Below are positions 32,628 through 45,675 of a DNA stretch of 64,000 nucleotides, piece by piece. The stretch's first letter is position 1. Each line of letters begins with the position of its first letter. The position numbers were made by a program, and so were the translations under genes. A model generated the notes under the pieces. It saw only the letters and a program-made list of their open reading frames with translations. It did not search any database and was not told the origin of the DNA. Source of the DNA: Scatophagus argus (Eukaryota > Chordata > Actinopteri > Scatophagidae). The stretch spans positions 2,051,001 through 2,115,000 of the forward strand of contig NC_058510.1 of assembly GCF_020382885.2 (NCBI RefSeq). Direction: 5' to 3'.

Positions 32628-35600
32628 TCCCCTGGCAGGTTTGTGTGTTGCGATATAAATGTAAAAAACGCTAAAAAAAATCTCAAATACCGGTTGATTA
32701 AAATCCAGCAGGACAATTCCTTAAAACCTACAAGGCAAATAAGAATGAGTATGCCGGATTTTAATCAGTGTAGGAATGTGCATAACACATCAGCCACACG
32801 AAGTAAAAAGCCAGGACCCGACCTGCCCAAGTAAAACCAGCGGGGCCAATTGACTTTCAAAAATTGCGCGCATCCTCTCAGAGGCTGTTTATAAAGACGT
32901 GTATGGGTGTGGGCTGGGATGTGGGTGGGTGATTGGGTGGCAGCAGTGCCCGTTCATTGGCCTCTGAGCTTTTAAATTTTATTTTTCAGGTTTTGAGACA
33001 AAGACAGATGGAGTTAGAAGAGTTATGTCAACCATTTTCGAATTATTTCACTTTTTAACACAATCAATAAGCACTACTTTTATTAAAAATGTTTGAATTT
33101 TAAGAAAATGTCCACAATATCTAGATTTTCTTTTGGATAGTGGTGCCTCAGTACCACTAAACAGATTAAGTATAATGTCACACTGTGTTAGATAAGACTT
33201 TTAATGGACTGTGGTTTTGTCAAAACTTATAAATAACTGATCAGTTACCTCCATTGTCGCCAAACTGCATCACATTCTCTGCGTGATAGCTGGTGGGCAT
33301 TTCATTAAATTTAATTTTGTTTGGCAATATCAGTGTGCACTACTCAAGCAGAATATCAGATTGCTTGGTAAACAGGACCTGACAACCCGTTTCTGCCTTT
33401 GAATTAAAGTTTAAAAATAATTATTCATCAGTATGTAAGAAATTGCAGTGAGTTTTAATGAAAGAAAAAGGAAATAAAACTCCCAGTAGACATATACTCG
33501 AGGTACAGAGAAATTACAAAACACATAAACCACCTGTATGTCCTTAGATTAACTGGAACCTCTTGTTAATCATGCTGTCTCTGTAGTAAATAAACAAAAC
33601 ATATAATGTGGTGATTACCTTGTGCCAAAATCCTCTTGAATGTGCAGTCCTCATCCTGCATTTGCAGTCAAGAGATTTGTCTCTTAATGAGGCTTTCGAG
33701 GCTCAGATAATTACCACTGTTGGTGTTTTAGGAGCACACCTTCAGCTATCAGAAGCTTTCATTTCCACAATTTGGGCAGCAACTTACTGCTAGTACAGTT
33801 CAGGCATACATGATGTGTGAAGGGTTTTTGTGCACCGTTAAACCACCCTACAATATCAGCTTCTGCCACTTACAAACACAATTTAGTGACTTACCCAAAC
33901 ATAGATGTTAAATAAAGTTGTAAATGAATAATTTTAACATGCTGCCTTGTCAGCATGTAAGCTCCCAGTGCTTCTGTGCTTCTCGAGTCCCCTAATGGCC
34001 TGGTTAATTATATTTTCATGAGCTTGCGTCCCAGATCAATAGGCTAAATATAGTATCTGGGTCTCAAGCATGAATAGTTTATGAATCACTGAAACTTCTT
34101 AGTCAGCGTTATTGTTGATGATTGAGGATCATTATGACACATTTAAATCTAAGTCAGTGGACCCACTTGCTAAGATGCGTTCAACAAAAAAGTGCTGTGC
34201 GGGAGGAGAGATGTGTCTCATCTCAAATATGATTTAAAACATATTTAAGTGTTTAGTTCTGCATGTCCAGAGTTCAAAGACAGACTAGACAGCCCCACAT
34301 CTCAACACGCGTCCATCCTGTGCAATGGGGTTGAGCCATGTTGACGCAAACTTTGCCCCCATTCACAGTTCTTTTCACAAAGATGAATTAGATTAGCCCC
34401 CACGTTACCATCTGAGTGATTGTTTGTGTTCCCTGTGTTTGGCTGTGTTGACGTGGTAATCAGTCAGTTAGTAGTGAAATGATGTGACAACAGTGAGCGT
34501 AATGTGCACATTAGCATTTCTACTGATGTCTGCCTGGACAGGGTGTGTTTGTCTGATCTGCTGTGTGTCAGGAGGGGGGTTGATGGTGTAGGTGTGTATA
34601 GGGAGTGGGTGATCAGGTATGTCATGCATTAGCATTGGTATGTGCACAGGTTGGCCTTTGATGACTCGGCATGTTGCTCTGTATTTTGTGTACTGGCACT
34701 TCTGCTGTGAGGAACAAAAGTGTACAAGCTTCACCATACATACATTTGAACATCATTTTAAATCAGTTATGGTTATTTTTCATCTTTTGTTTTCTTGCTG
34801 CATAGACCTGAGACTATTTTCTTAACTTCCTTTAATAAGTCTGACACAAATATACTGATGGAAAGCATTAGTATCCAGTCTAAAACATTATAGCTGAATT
34901 AGACCTCTGTTCTCACATGTTTCTTTCTCAAACAATGCAGGACGGACGCAGAGGTTGTTTTCAGTCATGGGTGCTTCGGGCGTGGCATGTGAGACCACCG
35001 AGACCGGTGGTCTCACATGCCATGCATGCCACGCCTTTTTGTTGTCTGACAGCTGTGTAGATGGACTCTCCTGTGGTTGGCCTCAGCTTACAACAATAAG
35101 TCACTTTTCCTGTAAATAAGTGTTTTGATATAAAAGTCCTGCAACAAAAACTTGACTTAAGTAGAAGTACAAAAGTATTATTTTCTAAAATATCAATAGT
35201 AAGAGTACTCATCATATAGAATGGTACTTTTCAGTACAGCATTATCATTGTTCATTTGTGTAAGCATCATTTTAATCTAAGTTATATTCAAATAAAGATG
35301 ATAATCTACATAGTGGATTCAGGGTGTATATAGAGACTGATGTCGAATTTTGAGAGTTTAAAAAAATGTGCTAACGATATATCAGCAGATATCAAGATTT
35401 ATATACAAAAAAACATCTGTATATTTCAAATTTGTTTGACTTTTGAGCCTTAACAGTCAATCAACGTGACTCTACTGAACCATCAGGAAGGAGGAACTTT
35501 TGCAATTTGTAAATTTCTAATTTACTTATATTAATTTGTTTTATTAGTTTTAGTCAGAACAACCTCAATAACTCCAAACTCACTGTGTGTTTTGTTTTAA

Positions 35601-36050
35601 AGTAAAATATACCTCAGACAAACTGGAGGGAAAGGTTTACATCACATCGTTGCACCGTGTCCTCCTTTCCGGCTGGAGGCGCTGTTTGTTTTTCTCAGTC
35701 TGAGACCACTGATAGCTGCCGGCCCCTTTAACTCGGCTCACATGGTGCTCCTGGCCGGTTCTGCCCCGCGTGCTGGCAGTTGACGCGTTAACGGACCCGA
35801 CCGAGCTGGAAGCTCGAATCTGTTAGATTCAGTCTGTTAGCTTCATACGTAGCCGACTTTTTAAAAAGTGGAATTTCACGTCAAACTCGGCCGCCAGCGA
35901 TTTAACCTGCCCACAGAGGTGCTGTTTACATATTTGACAGGTGTAGCACATTTGGGACGCCGTCAGTAACCACATCGCGAAAGGACAACTCGTTTATCTC
36001 GCCAAATTTATCAGAAATATTAACGAAGGCGAGTCCTCCGAGCTTTCAGG
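32628..36050. other. Intergenic DNA between nanog and ipo4
   Basis: About 3.4 kb shared by the divergent genes nanog and ipo4. No open frame shows a domain or splice support. The parts near each gene (32630-32950; 35650-36050) are more GC-rich and should hold the promoters; the middle is AT-rich. The only structured element I see is the hairpin at 34979-35035. Confidence 0.55.
34979..35035. repeat. Near-perfect inverted repeat (hairpin) followed by a T-run
   Basis: The arm GGCATGTGAGACCACC (34984-34999) is repeated exactly in reverse complement at 35006-35021, with a six-base loop. The outer five bases also pair (GGCGT with ACGCC at 35031-35035) after a nine-base insertion, ATGCATGCC, in the right arm. 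TTTTT follows immediately. Function unknown. Confidence 0.85.
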
Positions 36051-39000
36051 ATGACAGAGGAACTTGAGAAAATTCTCTTGCAGCTAACACAGCCTGACAA
36101 TGCCGTTATCCAGCAGGTAACGCCACAGATAAGTGCCAGGTTCATGCTAGCAGTAGTTAAATAACTTTGTTCAAGTGAGCTTTGTTGTATTAGGCAGGCG
36201 ACAAGTTGGGAAACTGACATTAACGGTCGTGGAATTAAACTAGCTAACTTCTGGTTAACGTCCGGTGACCTGACATTATGGTTAGCTAACTGTCAAACAG
36301 TTGGTCAAGATGTTTAACATCGCTGCGTTCAGTTAAGTAGCCACAGCTTACTTAATTTTGAAAGGGGACAATCCAGGCTTCAGTTAGTTTTAACGTGTAG
36401 TGGTGCCATGTGATTTCTGCAATGATGTCAAGTTGTTTGTGGCAGCCAGCCAACTTTGTGGGATCTCTTTTGTCCCCCTTAAGGCCACGGCCCAGCTTAA
36501 ACAGGCTTTCAAAGATCCAGCCATTATACCTGCTCTGTGTGCTGTCATGAGTGGCTCCCAAAACCCTCAGGTAAGGTCTCTGTGAGAGTGAGCAGTGACA
36601 TAATTGTTATCTGATAATTCGTGCTGGGTTTTATCTGCGTGTTTGATCTGTGTAGGCTGTTGTTGAAATGCTTTCCTGATTTTGCCTCATAGGTCCGTCA
36701 GTCAGCTGCAGTGATGCTGAGGCTGAGAGTTAAGAAACACTGGAAGAAGATTAACCCCAGTGACAGAGAGAGGTTTGCTCATTACCTTTTTTAGTAAAGA
36801 ATTTCACACTTTTGTAACACTACATGCAGTTCAGTTCATCTGAAAGTAAGTTTTAATTGCAATGTTTGCCTTCATTCACGTAGCCTGAAGGCAGTGGTGC
36901 TGCAGGCCTTCACGCAGGAAGCAGAGTAAGCTGTACAGTTCATACAGTAATTCCTCACTTTGTCTGAAATTACCCATGTGTGAAATGTTGTGTATGACGA
37001 GCCTGAACTCTTGTCTGTGTTCTGCAGGCACACAGTTCAGCACTCGCTCTCCCAGCTGTGCGCTGTGATGGTTAAACATGAGACACCAGACCGCTGGCCT
37101 GCTCTGCTGCAGCTCCTCAGTCAGTCCACCAAGAGCAGCAACCCTCATGACAGACAGGTACAAGACTCGGGCCTCCTCTAGGAATTTAGATCAGGTTCAT
37201 GCTAATGTCGAATTGAACTGGATTTTGTTTTTAGTGTTAGTTTAGTTCAGCTTCTGCTTTCCTCACAGGTTGGGCTCTTGCTGCTGAATAAGGTGATGGA
37301 GTCCAACCCTGAGCCTTTCAAGCCCCACTACTGCCAGCTGCTGCAGCTGCTTAGTGCTGTACTGCAGGACCACAGCAACCCAACAGCCTTGTACTACTGC
37401 ATCCTCACCCTCACAGCCATCACTGCTTACACAGGGACAGAAGAGATGGTGAGACGCTGTCACACTCTTTTCAATATGCTGTTGACTTTCAAACTGATAG
37501 AGATTTTTATCTGGTGTCATTTTGCTTCCCAACAGAACCAAATGCGTTCACTCATCCCAAGTTTGATTGTTGCTCTGAAATACCTCATCAAGGCAGATCA
37601 GGTAAACTGTGACACGCTGAAGGTATTTTTACTGTGTCTAATGCCAGTGAAGTGTATTTCAGGGTGTGGATGAATCAGGCCTGTTAACTGATCAGGTCTG
37701 CCTCTGTCTGCGCAGAACCAAGCCAGCGAGGCCATGGAGGTGTTTAATGAGCTCATGGAGAGTGAGGTGTCCATCATTGTCCCTCATGTTGCTGACATTG
37801 TCCGCTTCTGCTTGGAGGTGGGAGCTGAACGTCTGGACTTTTGTCTTCTGAACTGACACATAATGTTGTCTGAATGTTTGAGGGGTGATTTGCTCACTGT
37901 GAATGTTTGTGTCAGGTGGGCAGTGACACCACACTGAGCGACTCTCTGCGGGTGAAAGCACTCTTTTGCATTGCCTTCCTCATCAAGCTGAAGAGCAAGG
38001 TAAAGCTACTGTGAATAAATCAGTCATGTCTTAATTTTAATGGCACAAAGTTAGCAATGGCGGCCTGTTACTGTTCAAGATTCTTTAAAACAAATTCCCC
38101 GTGTACTGACCACAAATCATTTCATTTTCCCTGGGTTTTGCTTCCCTTCCTCTGAGAAATTTCTCCATCTGAATTTAGGGGAAAACATTTACAGATAATG
38201 ATGATCTGTATTGAGTATGCAAATAACGTTCAGCAGTACAGATACGAGTGACGCACCTCGTTAAGCTAAATGTGCATGATGTTACGTTATAAGACTTTAA
38301 CTGTTTCTCCTCTGCAGACGGTGCTGAAGCAGAAGCTGCTGAGCCCCATCCTGCAGGCCATTTTCCCTGTGCTGGTCGCAGCTCCCCCACCTGGTGAGCA
38401 GGACCCAGAGGATGAGGAGGATGACAGCGGAGATGGCACAGAGAACGACAATCCCAAACACTGCGCTGCTCAGGTGCCTCTTTGTGTTGATACACAATAT
38501 TTATGCTGCAACAGCTTGACTGATTCATTGTGGAGTGGTAAGGAAGATTAAACTTGATGAATTCTCTTTGCTGTGTTTCCAGATCATTGACACCATGGCG
38601 CTCCATATGCCCCCAGAGAAACTGTTTCAACAACTGGTAAGTCAGCTGTATGTTGATGTGAGCAATCAGATGCCTTTATGTTAAAGTGAACATGTTATTT
38701 CTCAGGTGTTTGCTCAGGTTGTGATGAATCTTTATAGTTTATCATGTAAATAGCCTTGACTCGAAGACAATGTTTTTTAGATGCCCCTCACTCAGGGCTG
38801 CCTTGCCAGTGAGAACCCCTATCAGAGGAAGGGGGGTCTCATGTGTCTCGCTGTGCTGGCTGAAGGCTGTGCTGACCACATACGCACCAAGTACGTCCAG
38901 CTGACGTGGAAAAACTTTTTTGTACATTTCTCTGAGCACATACTGCATATATGTATATTTTTGTGAGAGGTGTTGTGTCACCAGGACCAGAGTGTATTTC

Positions 39001-42000
39001 TCTGTGTGTCTGTGTATGTTAGGATGCTGTCGTCTGTGCTGCAGACTGTGTGTCAGAGTCTCTCTGACAGTAACCAGGTGGTGCGCAGCGCCGGCCTTTT
39101 TGCTCTGGGGCAGTTCTCTGAGCATTTACAGGTGGGGCAACACACACCATCCTGCACGTTTTATTTTTCTCCGCTTACACTTTAGCACTTTCTGCTTTTA
39201 TGATTTATTTGAGATGCTGTTTTTTAAAAGCTTCAGCAGTTCAGACAGATGTTCACAGGTCGTATCTCTTCACATCGAATCACTTTGAACTTGCTTGTTC
39301 ACTTTGTTTTCCATCTTTTCTTCCCAGCCTGAAGTGAGTAAATACTGTTCGGACTTGATGCCTTTGCTGCTGGGTTACCTTTCATCCTTGAACCAAGCCA
39401 GGGTCGGCCATGTCACCAAGGCCTTTTACGCCCTCGAGAACTTCATGGAGAACTTAGGTAAGCTGATGAAAAATGTTAAAGTAAAGTACCAGCACCTCAT
39501 TCCCACCAAGAGGAGTCATAAAAATGTATATGAATTTTCCTGATATTCATTTAAAGAAGCCCAAATTGAACTTGTGAAAAACTACTAATATAGTCATCAT
39601 TAGTCTGCGTGATGTGATCAAAATGTGTGTCTTATTAGAATTATTTGGTTTTAAAAACGTTCTTTCCTACAGTGTCATTTGTTATTGTCCAGCTTCTGTT
39701 ATCTGCTTTACTTGCCGCACCTCCTCTTTCTGTTTGACTGAACAGGAGCAGATATTGAGCCCTATTTGCCCACCCTGATGGAGACGATGTTGTCTGCTCT
39801 CACCAACACTGAAAACCTCAAGATAAAAGAGCTCGCTGTGTCTGCTATTGGTGCCATCGGTAAGAAGCTGACATTTGTCCAAAGACCTGCACAGGAGCAT
39901 TGCAGCTTTGCTGGCTTGTTTTGACAGTGCTCAGTTTTCTTCCAATGTCAAACACTAAAAAACACAAAAATATTGTCCAACCTAATAGTGTCACATGGAG
40001 CTAAGAGGAAACAGTCTTACGTTTTGGTCAAACAAGACGGCAGGCTGTTTGTGGCTGAAGGGCTGTTAGTCAATAAAACCTTCCAGCCGGCTTGTTGTTG
40101 TCAACTTGCGATATCTGTTCCACTATGACGCAAGTGTCCAAAAAGTGCTGATTGAAGCAAAATCAGGCAATTTGAGCCTCATTGTGATTCAATGTCTCAT
40201 CAGCCAACGCTGCCAAAGAGCTGCTGGTGCCCTACTTCACTCCAGTTATTGAAAGTCTGAAGGGCTTCCTGACCACCACCACAGAGGAAATGAGGTCTCT
40301 ACAAACTCAGTCGCTGGGTAGGTAAACCTCAGGGTTCTGCAAGGGAGAAGCCGGAAGGTGTGATGTTGGTACTTTTAGAACAAAACAAGTTTTTATCACT
40401 CAGCTCTAGTGCCATACAGACAGTGTCATCTCTGTTTTACTCTTTAAGGCAACAAAAAGTGACTCCTACTTATGAACAGGCTCAAAAGCCTAAATGAATG
40501 AATGGACGTTGATCATCTTTTGTTGCGTCTGGTAGATACTCTCTCTGTGCTGGCTCGTACAATCGGCAAAGATGTGTTCAGCCCTCTGGCTGCAGAGTGT
40601 GTCCAGCTGGGCCTCAACCTCACCGACACCATTGATGACCCGGACTTGAGACGCTGCACGTATGTATGAGGAAAAAACACGTTGGGGTTGATTGACATTA
40701 GCTAAGTGGCTGACTTAAAAGAGGGTTGACGACACAGAACTACAAGCTTACGACACTCACAGCAACGCTCAGCATCCAGCTGATAATCCAGCCGATGTGC
40801 TCCCACTGAAGAGCTTTTCTGTCTCACACACTCCAGATATCCTCTGTTTTCTGTGACCTTTCCTTGACGTCTGTCTGTGCTTCCCTCTGACAGGTACAGT
40901 CTGTACTCTGCTGTATCCACAGTGAGCCCAGACTGCCTGACTCCTCACCTCACGTCCATCACAACAGTCATGCTGCTCGCACTCAAGTCCAATGAAGGCA
41001 TTACGGTACAAAGCACACAGACATCACTGGAACCCTACAGGCTGTTCAGAATCTGAATCAAAATACAGCTTCCCACCTCTCACCCTCCTCTCTCCTCTCC
41101 ACAGGCACACATTGAGGAGGACAAGACCTTCGTCCTGCTGGATGAAGATGACGATGACGACAGCAACGAAGAAGATAAAGATGTGGATGACTTTCTGGAA
41201 GACGAGACTGAGACAGACGTCCATGATGTTGCAGGGTAGGGCTCACACGCATGCACACACACACACACACACACACACTAACCCTGCCGACCAAAAGAGC
41301 TGCGTGTGATACGACGTCTGTCTGACTCTCAGGTTCAGCGTGGAAAACGCCTACATCGATGAGAAGGAGGATGCCTGCGATGCCCTGGGAGAGATTGCCC
41401 TCAGCACCGGGTAACACATGACAGATATTTACATTTCATGACGGGTCTGCTGTTTCTCCTTCAGTCTGACTCTACTTTATTTTAGCCATCAGTCAGGAGA
41501 GTAATTTGTCTGCAGTTTTGTCCCAAACAGTAAATTTGTAGGTGGAAATGATGAATGGTTTATTTCCAGTCTACTTTTGCGAGATGTTGCTGTGTGTTTG
41601 ACCTTGTCTTGCTGTGGTTTCAGTGCTGCCTTCCAGCCCTTCGTGGAGTCCTGCTTCCAGCAGGTTTATGAAATGAGAGATGTAAGTCGCTCTGGCTGTT
41701 CATCCCTCTCTGTCTAAAGCAGCGTTTCCACCAGACAGTCGGCTTCAGTTTGCTTTGTCACACATTTTTTGTGTTCCCACATCGAAAGCTGTTGAAGGTA
41801 CCAACAAAAGTTCTCCTTTTCATCCTGTTTCATCTTTGCCCCTCTGTTGAGGTTTGCTGTTCTACTGTGTAATAAACCGAACTGAGCTGACTGATGGAAA
41901 CTCGGCTTAATGAACTTCGTGTGTGAATGTGTTGGGGTAGGTGTTTACTCTGTCCAACACGAGCTGTCGTGCTGTAACTCGATGCTTTGTTTTATCGTCC

Positions 42001-44815
42001 CTGCGACTTTAGTTTCCTCATGAGGACATCCGCAGGGCAGCGTTCGGGGCCATGGGTCAGTTTTGTCGAGCTCAGCACCAAGTGTGGAAGGAGAATCCTA
42101 CTGAGGCCAACCACCAGGGTAAAGCCTCAACACTGCACTTAATGCTGCGTTTTTAGCAAACACACCAACAGCCAGCGCTGCTCTCTGCTGCAGTGGGAAT
42201 TCTTAATGAACAGCATCAAAGGAGAAAAGTTGGCTCTAAGCAGACATACACTGTAAGATGATTAAGTAAGGTAGTCTGAAGTTTATTCCTCCTCACTGCC
42301 GTACATCATGAATCTGTTCTGCAGCCCTGCTCAAGCTGCTCGATGTGGTGCTTCCCTGCTTTGTGGAAACTGTGCGAACCGAGCAGGAGCGCCAGGTTGT
42401 GATGAGCATCCTGGAAACCATGAACGGTGTCATCAACTCCTGCAAGGAGGAGGTTTTCAAAAACCCTTCACGCCTTCAGGAGATCAGCCATGTCATCCGT
42501 GATGTGCTCAAGAGAAAGGTGAGAAAAGGGGAGGCCCACAGGGACGGGGGAGGGGCGTCACGGTAGAAGTTGTGCCGCTAACCGTCTGCCATCATGTTTC
42601 CTTCTCTGTGCGTTCAGACTGCTTGTCAGGACGGTGGTGATGAAGCTGATGATGAAGACCAACAGGTTGGCTGTCCTCTCGCTGCATGTCAGAGTCACAG
42701 TCACCAACATTAAGTCTGCACATACACAAGTGGTCTGTTGTTGAGTGTTGGCCTTTCATAGCTTTGCATACGCAGATGAATATGAAATGGACTTATGGTC
42801 ACACAGCGTGTTGAATCATTCATATGAAGGTGACTGAATAGACACAGCACTGTTCATACGAGGGAATCAGAGACGGTTTCTCTAACTCACCCGCATTTCT
42901 GTGTCCACATCACAGTCCGTTTACTCGGTGTGCTTTGTGTTTCAGGCCGAGTTTGACGCCATGCTCCAGGAGTTCGCCGGGGAGGGAATCCCCCTGCTGG
43001 CCTCCTCTGTACCTGCAGACAAGTTTGCCCCTTTCCTCAACGACCTGCTGCCTCTCATCATGAGCAAAGCTGTGAGTCTGGTCCAGCAGCAGTCTGTTCG
43101 CTCAGGCACTTTTCCCTGCCCTCTAACTCCTGAAACTTAGCAAACTTAACGGTTACTTTCTTTGTCCCTGAAAAGAAATCTTCGTGCACAGTGGCAGATC
43201 GCTCCTTCTCTGTGGGGACGATCGGAGAAATCCTGCAGGCGCTTGTGAGCGCGCCTGGCGGCCGGGGAGTGGCAGGCCGACTGTCCAATCGTTTGCTCCC
43301 CGTGCTGGTAGCCGGCGTGAGGGACGGTGATCCTGAAGTTCGCAACAACAGCGTGTTCGGACTGGGATGTCTGGCCCAAGCAGCTGGACCCATCGTCGTA
43401 TCGTATCCTTCGTCTGTCTGTGTGTGTGTTTCTGTGAGCGTGCGTGTGTGTGTAGCGTTTTAAAGGGTAGTTTAGAACATAAACGTTGCGTCCGGCTGCT
43501 CCTTAGTGAGGTGTGTCCCAGAGACTACCCCATGATGCTGTCTGTGTTCTCCAACCTGCTGTCCAAAGAGTCGGACCTGCGGGTGATCGACAACCTGTGT
43601 GCTGCCCTCTGCAGGATGATCATGAGCAACGTGGATGCTGTCCCTCTGGAGCAGGTACACGTCGAGCTTTACAACGACTGAACTGTACTGCTCGCAGGAC
43701 ACGTTCACAAACACAAAACTGAGTGGAAAGCAGTTCAGTCAGATCATACGTTATGCTGTCCGACAGGTCGTTCCTGCTTTGGTGGCTCGTCTTCCCCTCA
43801 AAGAGGACATGGAGGAGAACAAGACGGTGTTCAGCTGCCTGGCTATGCTCTACACAAACAGTCCTGCTCTGGTACGGTACAAACAGCTGCTCTTACACTC
43901 ACATCTTCTCATTAGCTTTGTGCCGCTAAAGCCGAAGGCTACCTGATGGGCAGATGTCAGGATATTATTGGCTCAAAGTGATGGAGGCTCAAGCTCATGT
44001 AAGTTTACATGAGGAAAACATGGGATTTTGATATAAGAATACAAAGAAATGTATTTTATGTTTTCAAATAGGTGCACTGTGTGATCACCAATGTGATCTG
44101 AAAGGTTCATTTCAGCTCGACCTTAACACAAAGATGAGTAATCCTGCTTTACTGATCCCGTCATATGATTTGTATGGATCACCACAGACCAGTCTGTCAG
44201 TCTTTTATTGTATTTTGTTATGTTGCGTACAGCATTACTATAGAACATGTTATGCATATACAAAGCAAAAGACAAACTTCAGCAATTTGACCAACATGAT
44301 GCACAAAGCTGAGCATTTGATTCAGAAGTCAGTTGGGCCAACATCATGTTTACGACAGTCCTGACAGTTTTTCTCAGACGCTGTGTGAACCTGGACAGCA
44401 GCATTAAACCTCATTACTGCCTTTTCTGAATCCTCTTTCGTCCTCTCAGGTGGTGAAGCTAATGAAGCCGATCGTCGCTGCTTCCAGTCACGTCATCGGA
44501 AACAATGACGTTGATAAAGGTGAAGGTTTCTTTGTAACAGCAAGTCTTTCAGTGGTCTTTCTGTGAACCCGAACTCTTTAGTTTTAAACCCTTCAGTGCT
44601 TCACAGAGGAAACCTGCATGGCCGCCACACTCTGTCCCTGCTCTCTCCGTCTGCCTTCAGTGTTTTCCTGTCCTCCCTCCACAGAGACGCAGAACACGTC
44701 CGTCATGCTGATGAAGCAGTTCGCCCAGCACCACTCTGCCGACTTCCAGGCAGCTGTGACCTCACTTCCTGGAGAGCAGCAGGCCAATCTCAGCGCGGCC
44801 ATCTCTGCCTCGTAG
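36051..44815 (+). CDS. ipo4: Importin-4
   Basis: Thirty exons: 36051-36116, 36484-36570, 36693-36772, 36884-36925, 37028-37157, 37269-37448, 37536-37601, 37716-37817, 37916-37999, 38318-38473, 38583-38636, 38781-38890, 39023-39131, 39328-39457, 39746-39859, 40204-40317, 40536-40659, 40894-41005, 41105-41235, 41333-41410, 41624-41681, 42013-42118, 42325-42518, 42618-42665, 42946-43071, 43176-43402, 43507-43654, 43767-43871, 44450-44519, 44685-44815. Total 3282 nt, 1093 aa (human 1081). Karyopherin-beta family HEAT-repeat protein that binds RanGTP near its N-terminus and imports histones H3/H4 and some ribosomal proteins. Hallmarks matching human IPO4: PYQRKGGLMCLAVLAEG, VVRSAGLFALGQFSE, the acidic loop LLDEDDDDDSNEED, ENAYIDEKEDACDALGEI and VADRSFSVGTIGE. 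A second acidic stretch (QDPEDEEDD) is in exon 10. It converges with the small minus-strand gene at 45676. Confidence 0.97.
41254..41278. repeat. (CA)n microsatellite in ipo4 intron 19
   Basis: Dinucleotide run beginning about 18 bp after the exon 19 donor of ipo4. Confidence 0.95.
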
Positions 44816-45601
44816 CCACCCCACACACACATCCTTCCACTCTTGTGTGAACACCAGCCACAGCAAAGAATTTTTATACTGAAGGTGGAAAGTGGGACAG
44901 TTGTTTGGGACATTTCCCCCAAAATACAGCACTAACTCCAGCAGTTATTAACTTTTAATTTATTTGCTTGCATGCTGTGTTGAAGTTTTATTATTTTAGG
45001 TGTTACCATCCTGTGTTGTTCCCGTTGTGTTGAGTTTCCTGTCATTCCTGTTAATTGCTGCTGTCCCCCTTTTTGCCTCCCTTTGGACTGACTTCTGGCT
45101 CTGCTGTGTGAGTGTGCAGCAGTGAATTGTATGAAATGTTTCCCACCTCCCAGCGCGGGTCAGTGGGCCGTTCTGAAGTTCTGGTCCCTGTGCGTTTCTC
45201 TTCCGTGGCTGCCTCGGTCTGAGGTTTATCTGCTGCTTCCAGCCTGGTGTTTGTGATAGGCTGAGTGTTGTGTGAAACGCTGCAGTGTGAACCCCTGGAG
45301 CTCACCGACAGACTGGAAACGCTGAGCTAATCACCGCACTCAGCTGTTACGTATGAAAACAGCTCATTGTGTTAGCGCTTACAGCAGCTCAGCCCGACTC
45401 TGACCTGAAGCAGTCAGTCAGTCTGTTCAACTCCTCCACTGTACCTTACAACACAACTGACAAAGTGCAAGAGATTATTATCATTATTGTTTCTATAATT
45501 TTTTTTTCCCAACTGAACCAGAAACTTAACACATTTCTACTAAGCTGCAGTGTGCATTTAAAATGTCAAGCCATTCACTGTAGAAACTGATGAATCCTCT
45601 A

Positions 45602-45607
45602 AATAAA
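45602..45607 (+). promoter_or_regulatory. ipo4: Poly(A) signal of ipo4
   Basis: AATAAA, 787 bp past the ipo4 stop; the 3' UTR between holds no other feature that I see. The signal is only about 70 bp from the stop codon (45676) of the convergent minus-strand gene, so the two 3' ends probably overlap. Confidence 0.5.
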
Positions 45608-45675
45608 TGCAAACTTGCATCTTGGAATCAGAATGGAGTTCATATCTGTGCTTTGCGGTGGACTCGTGTTGCTCC

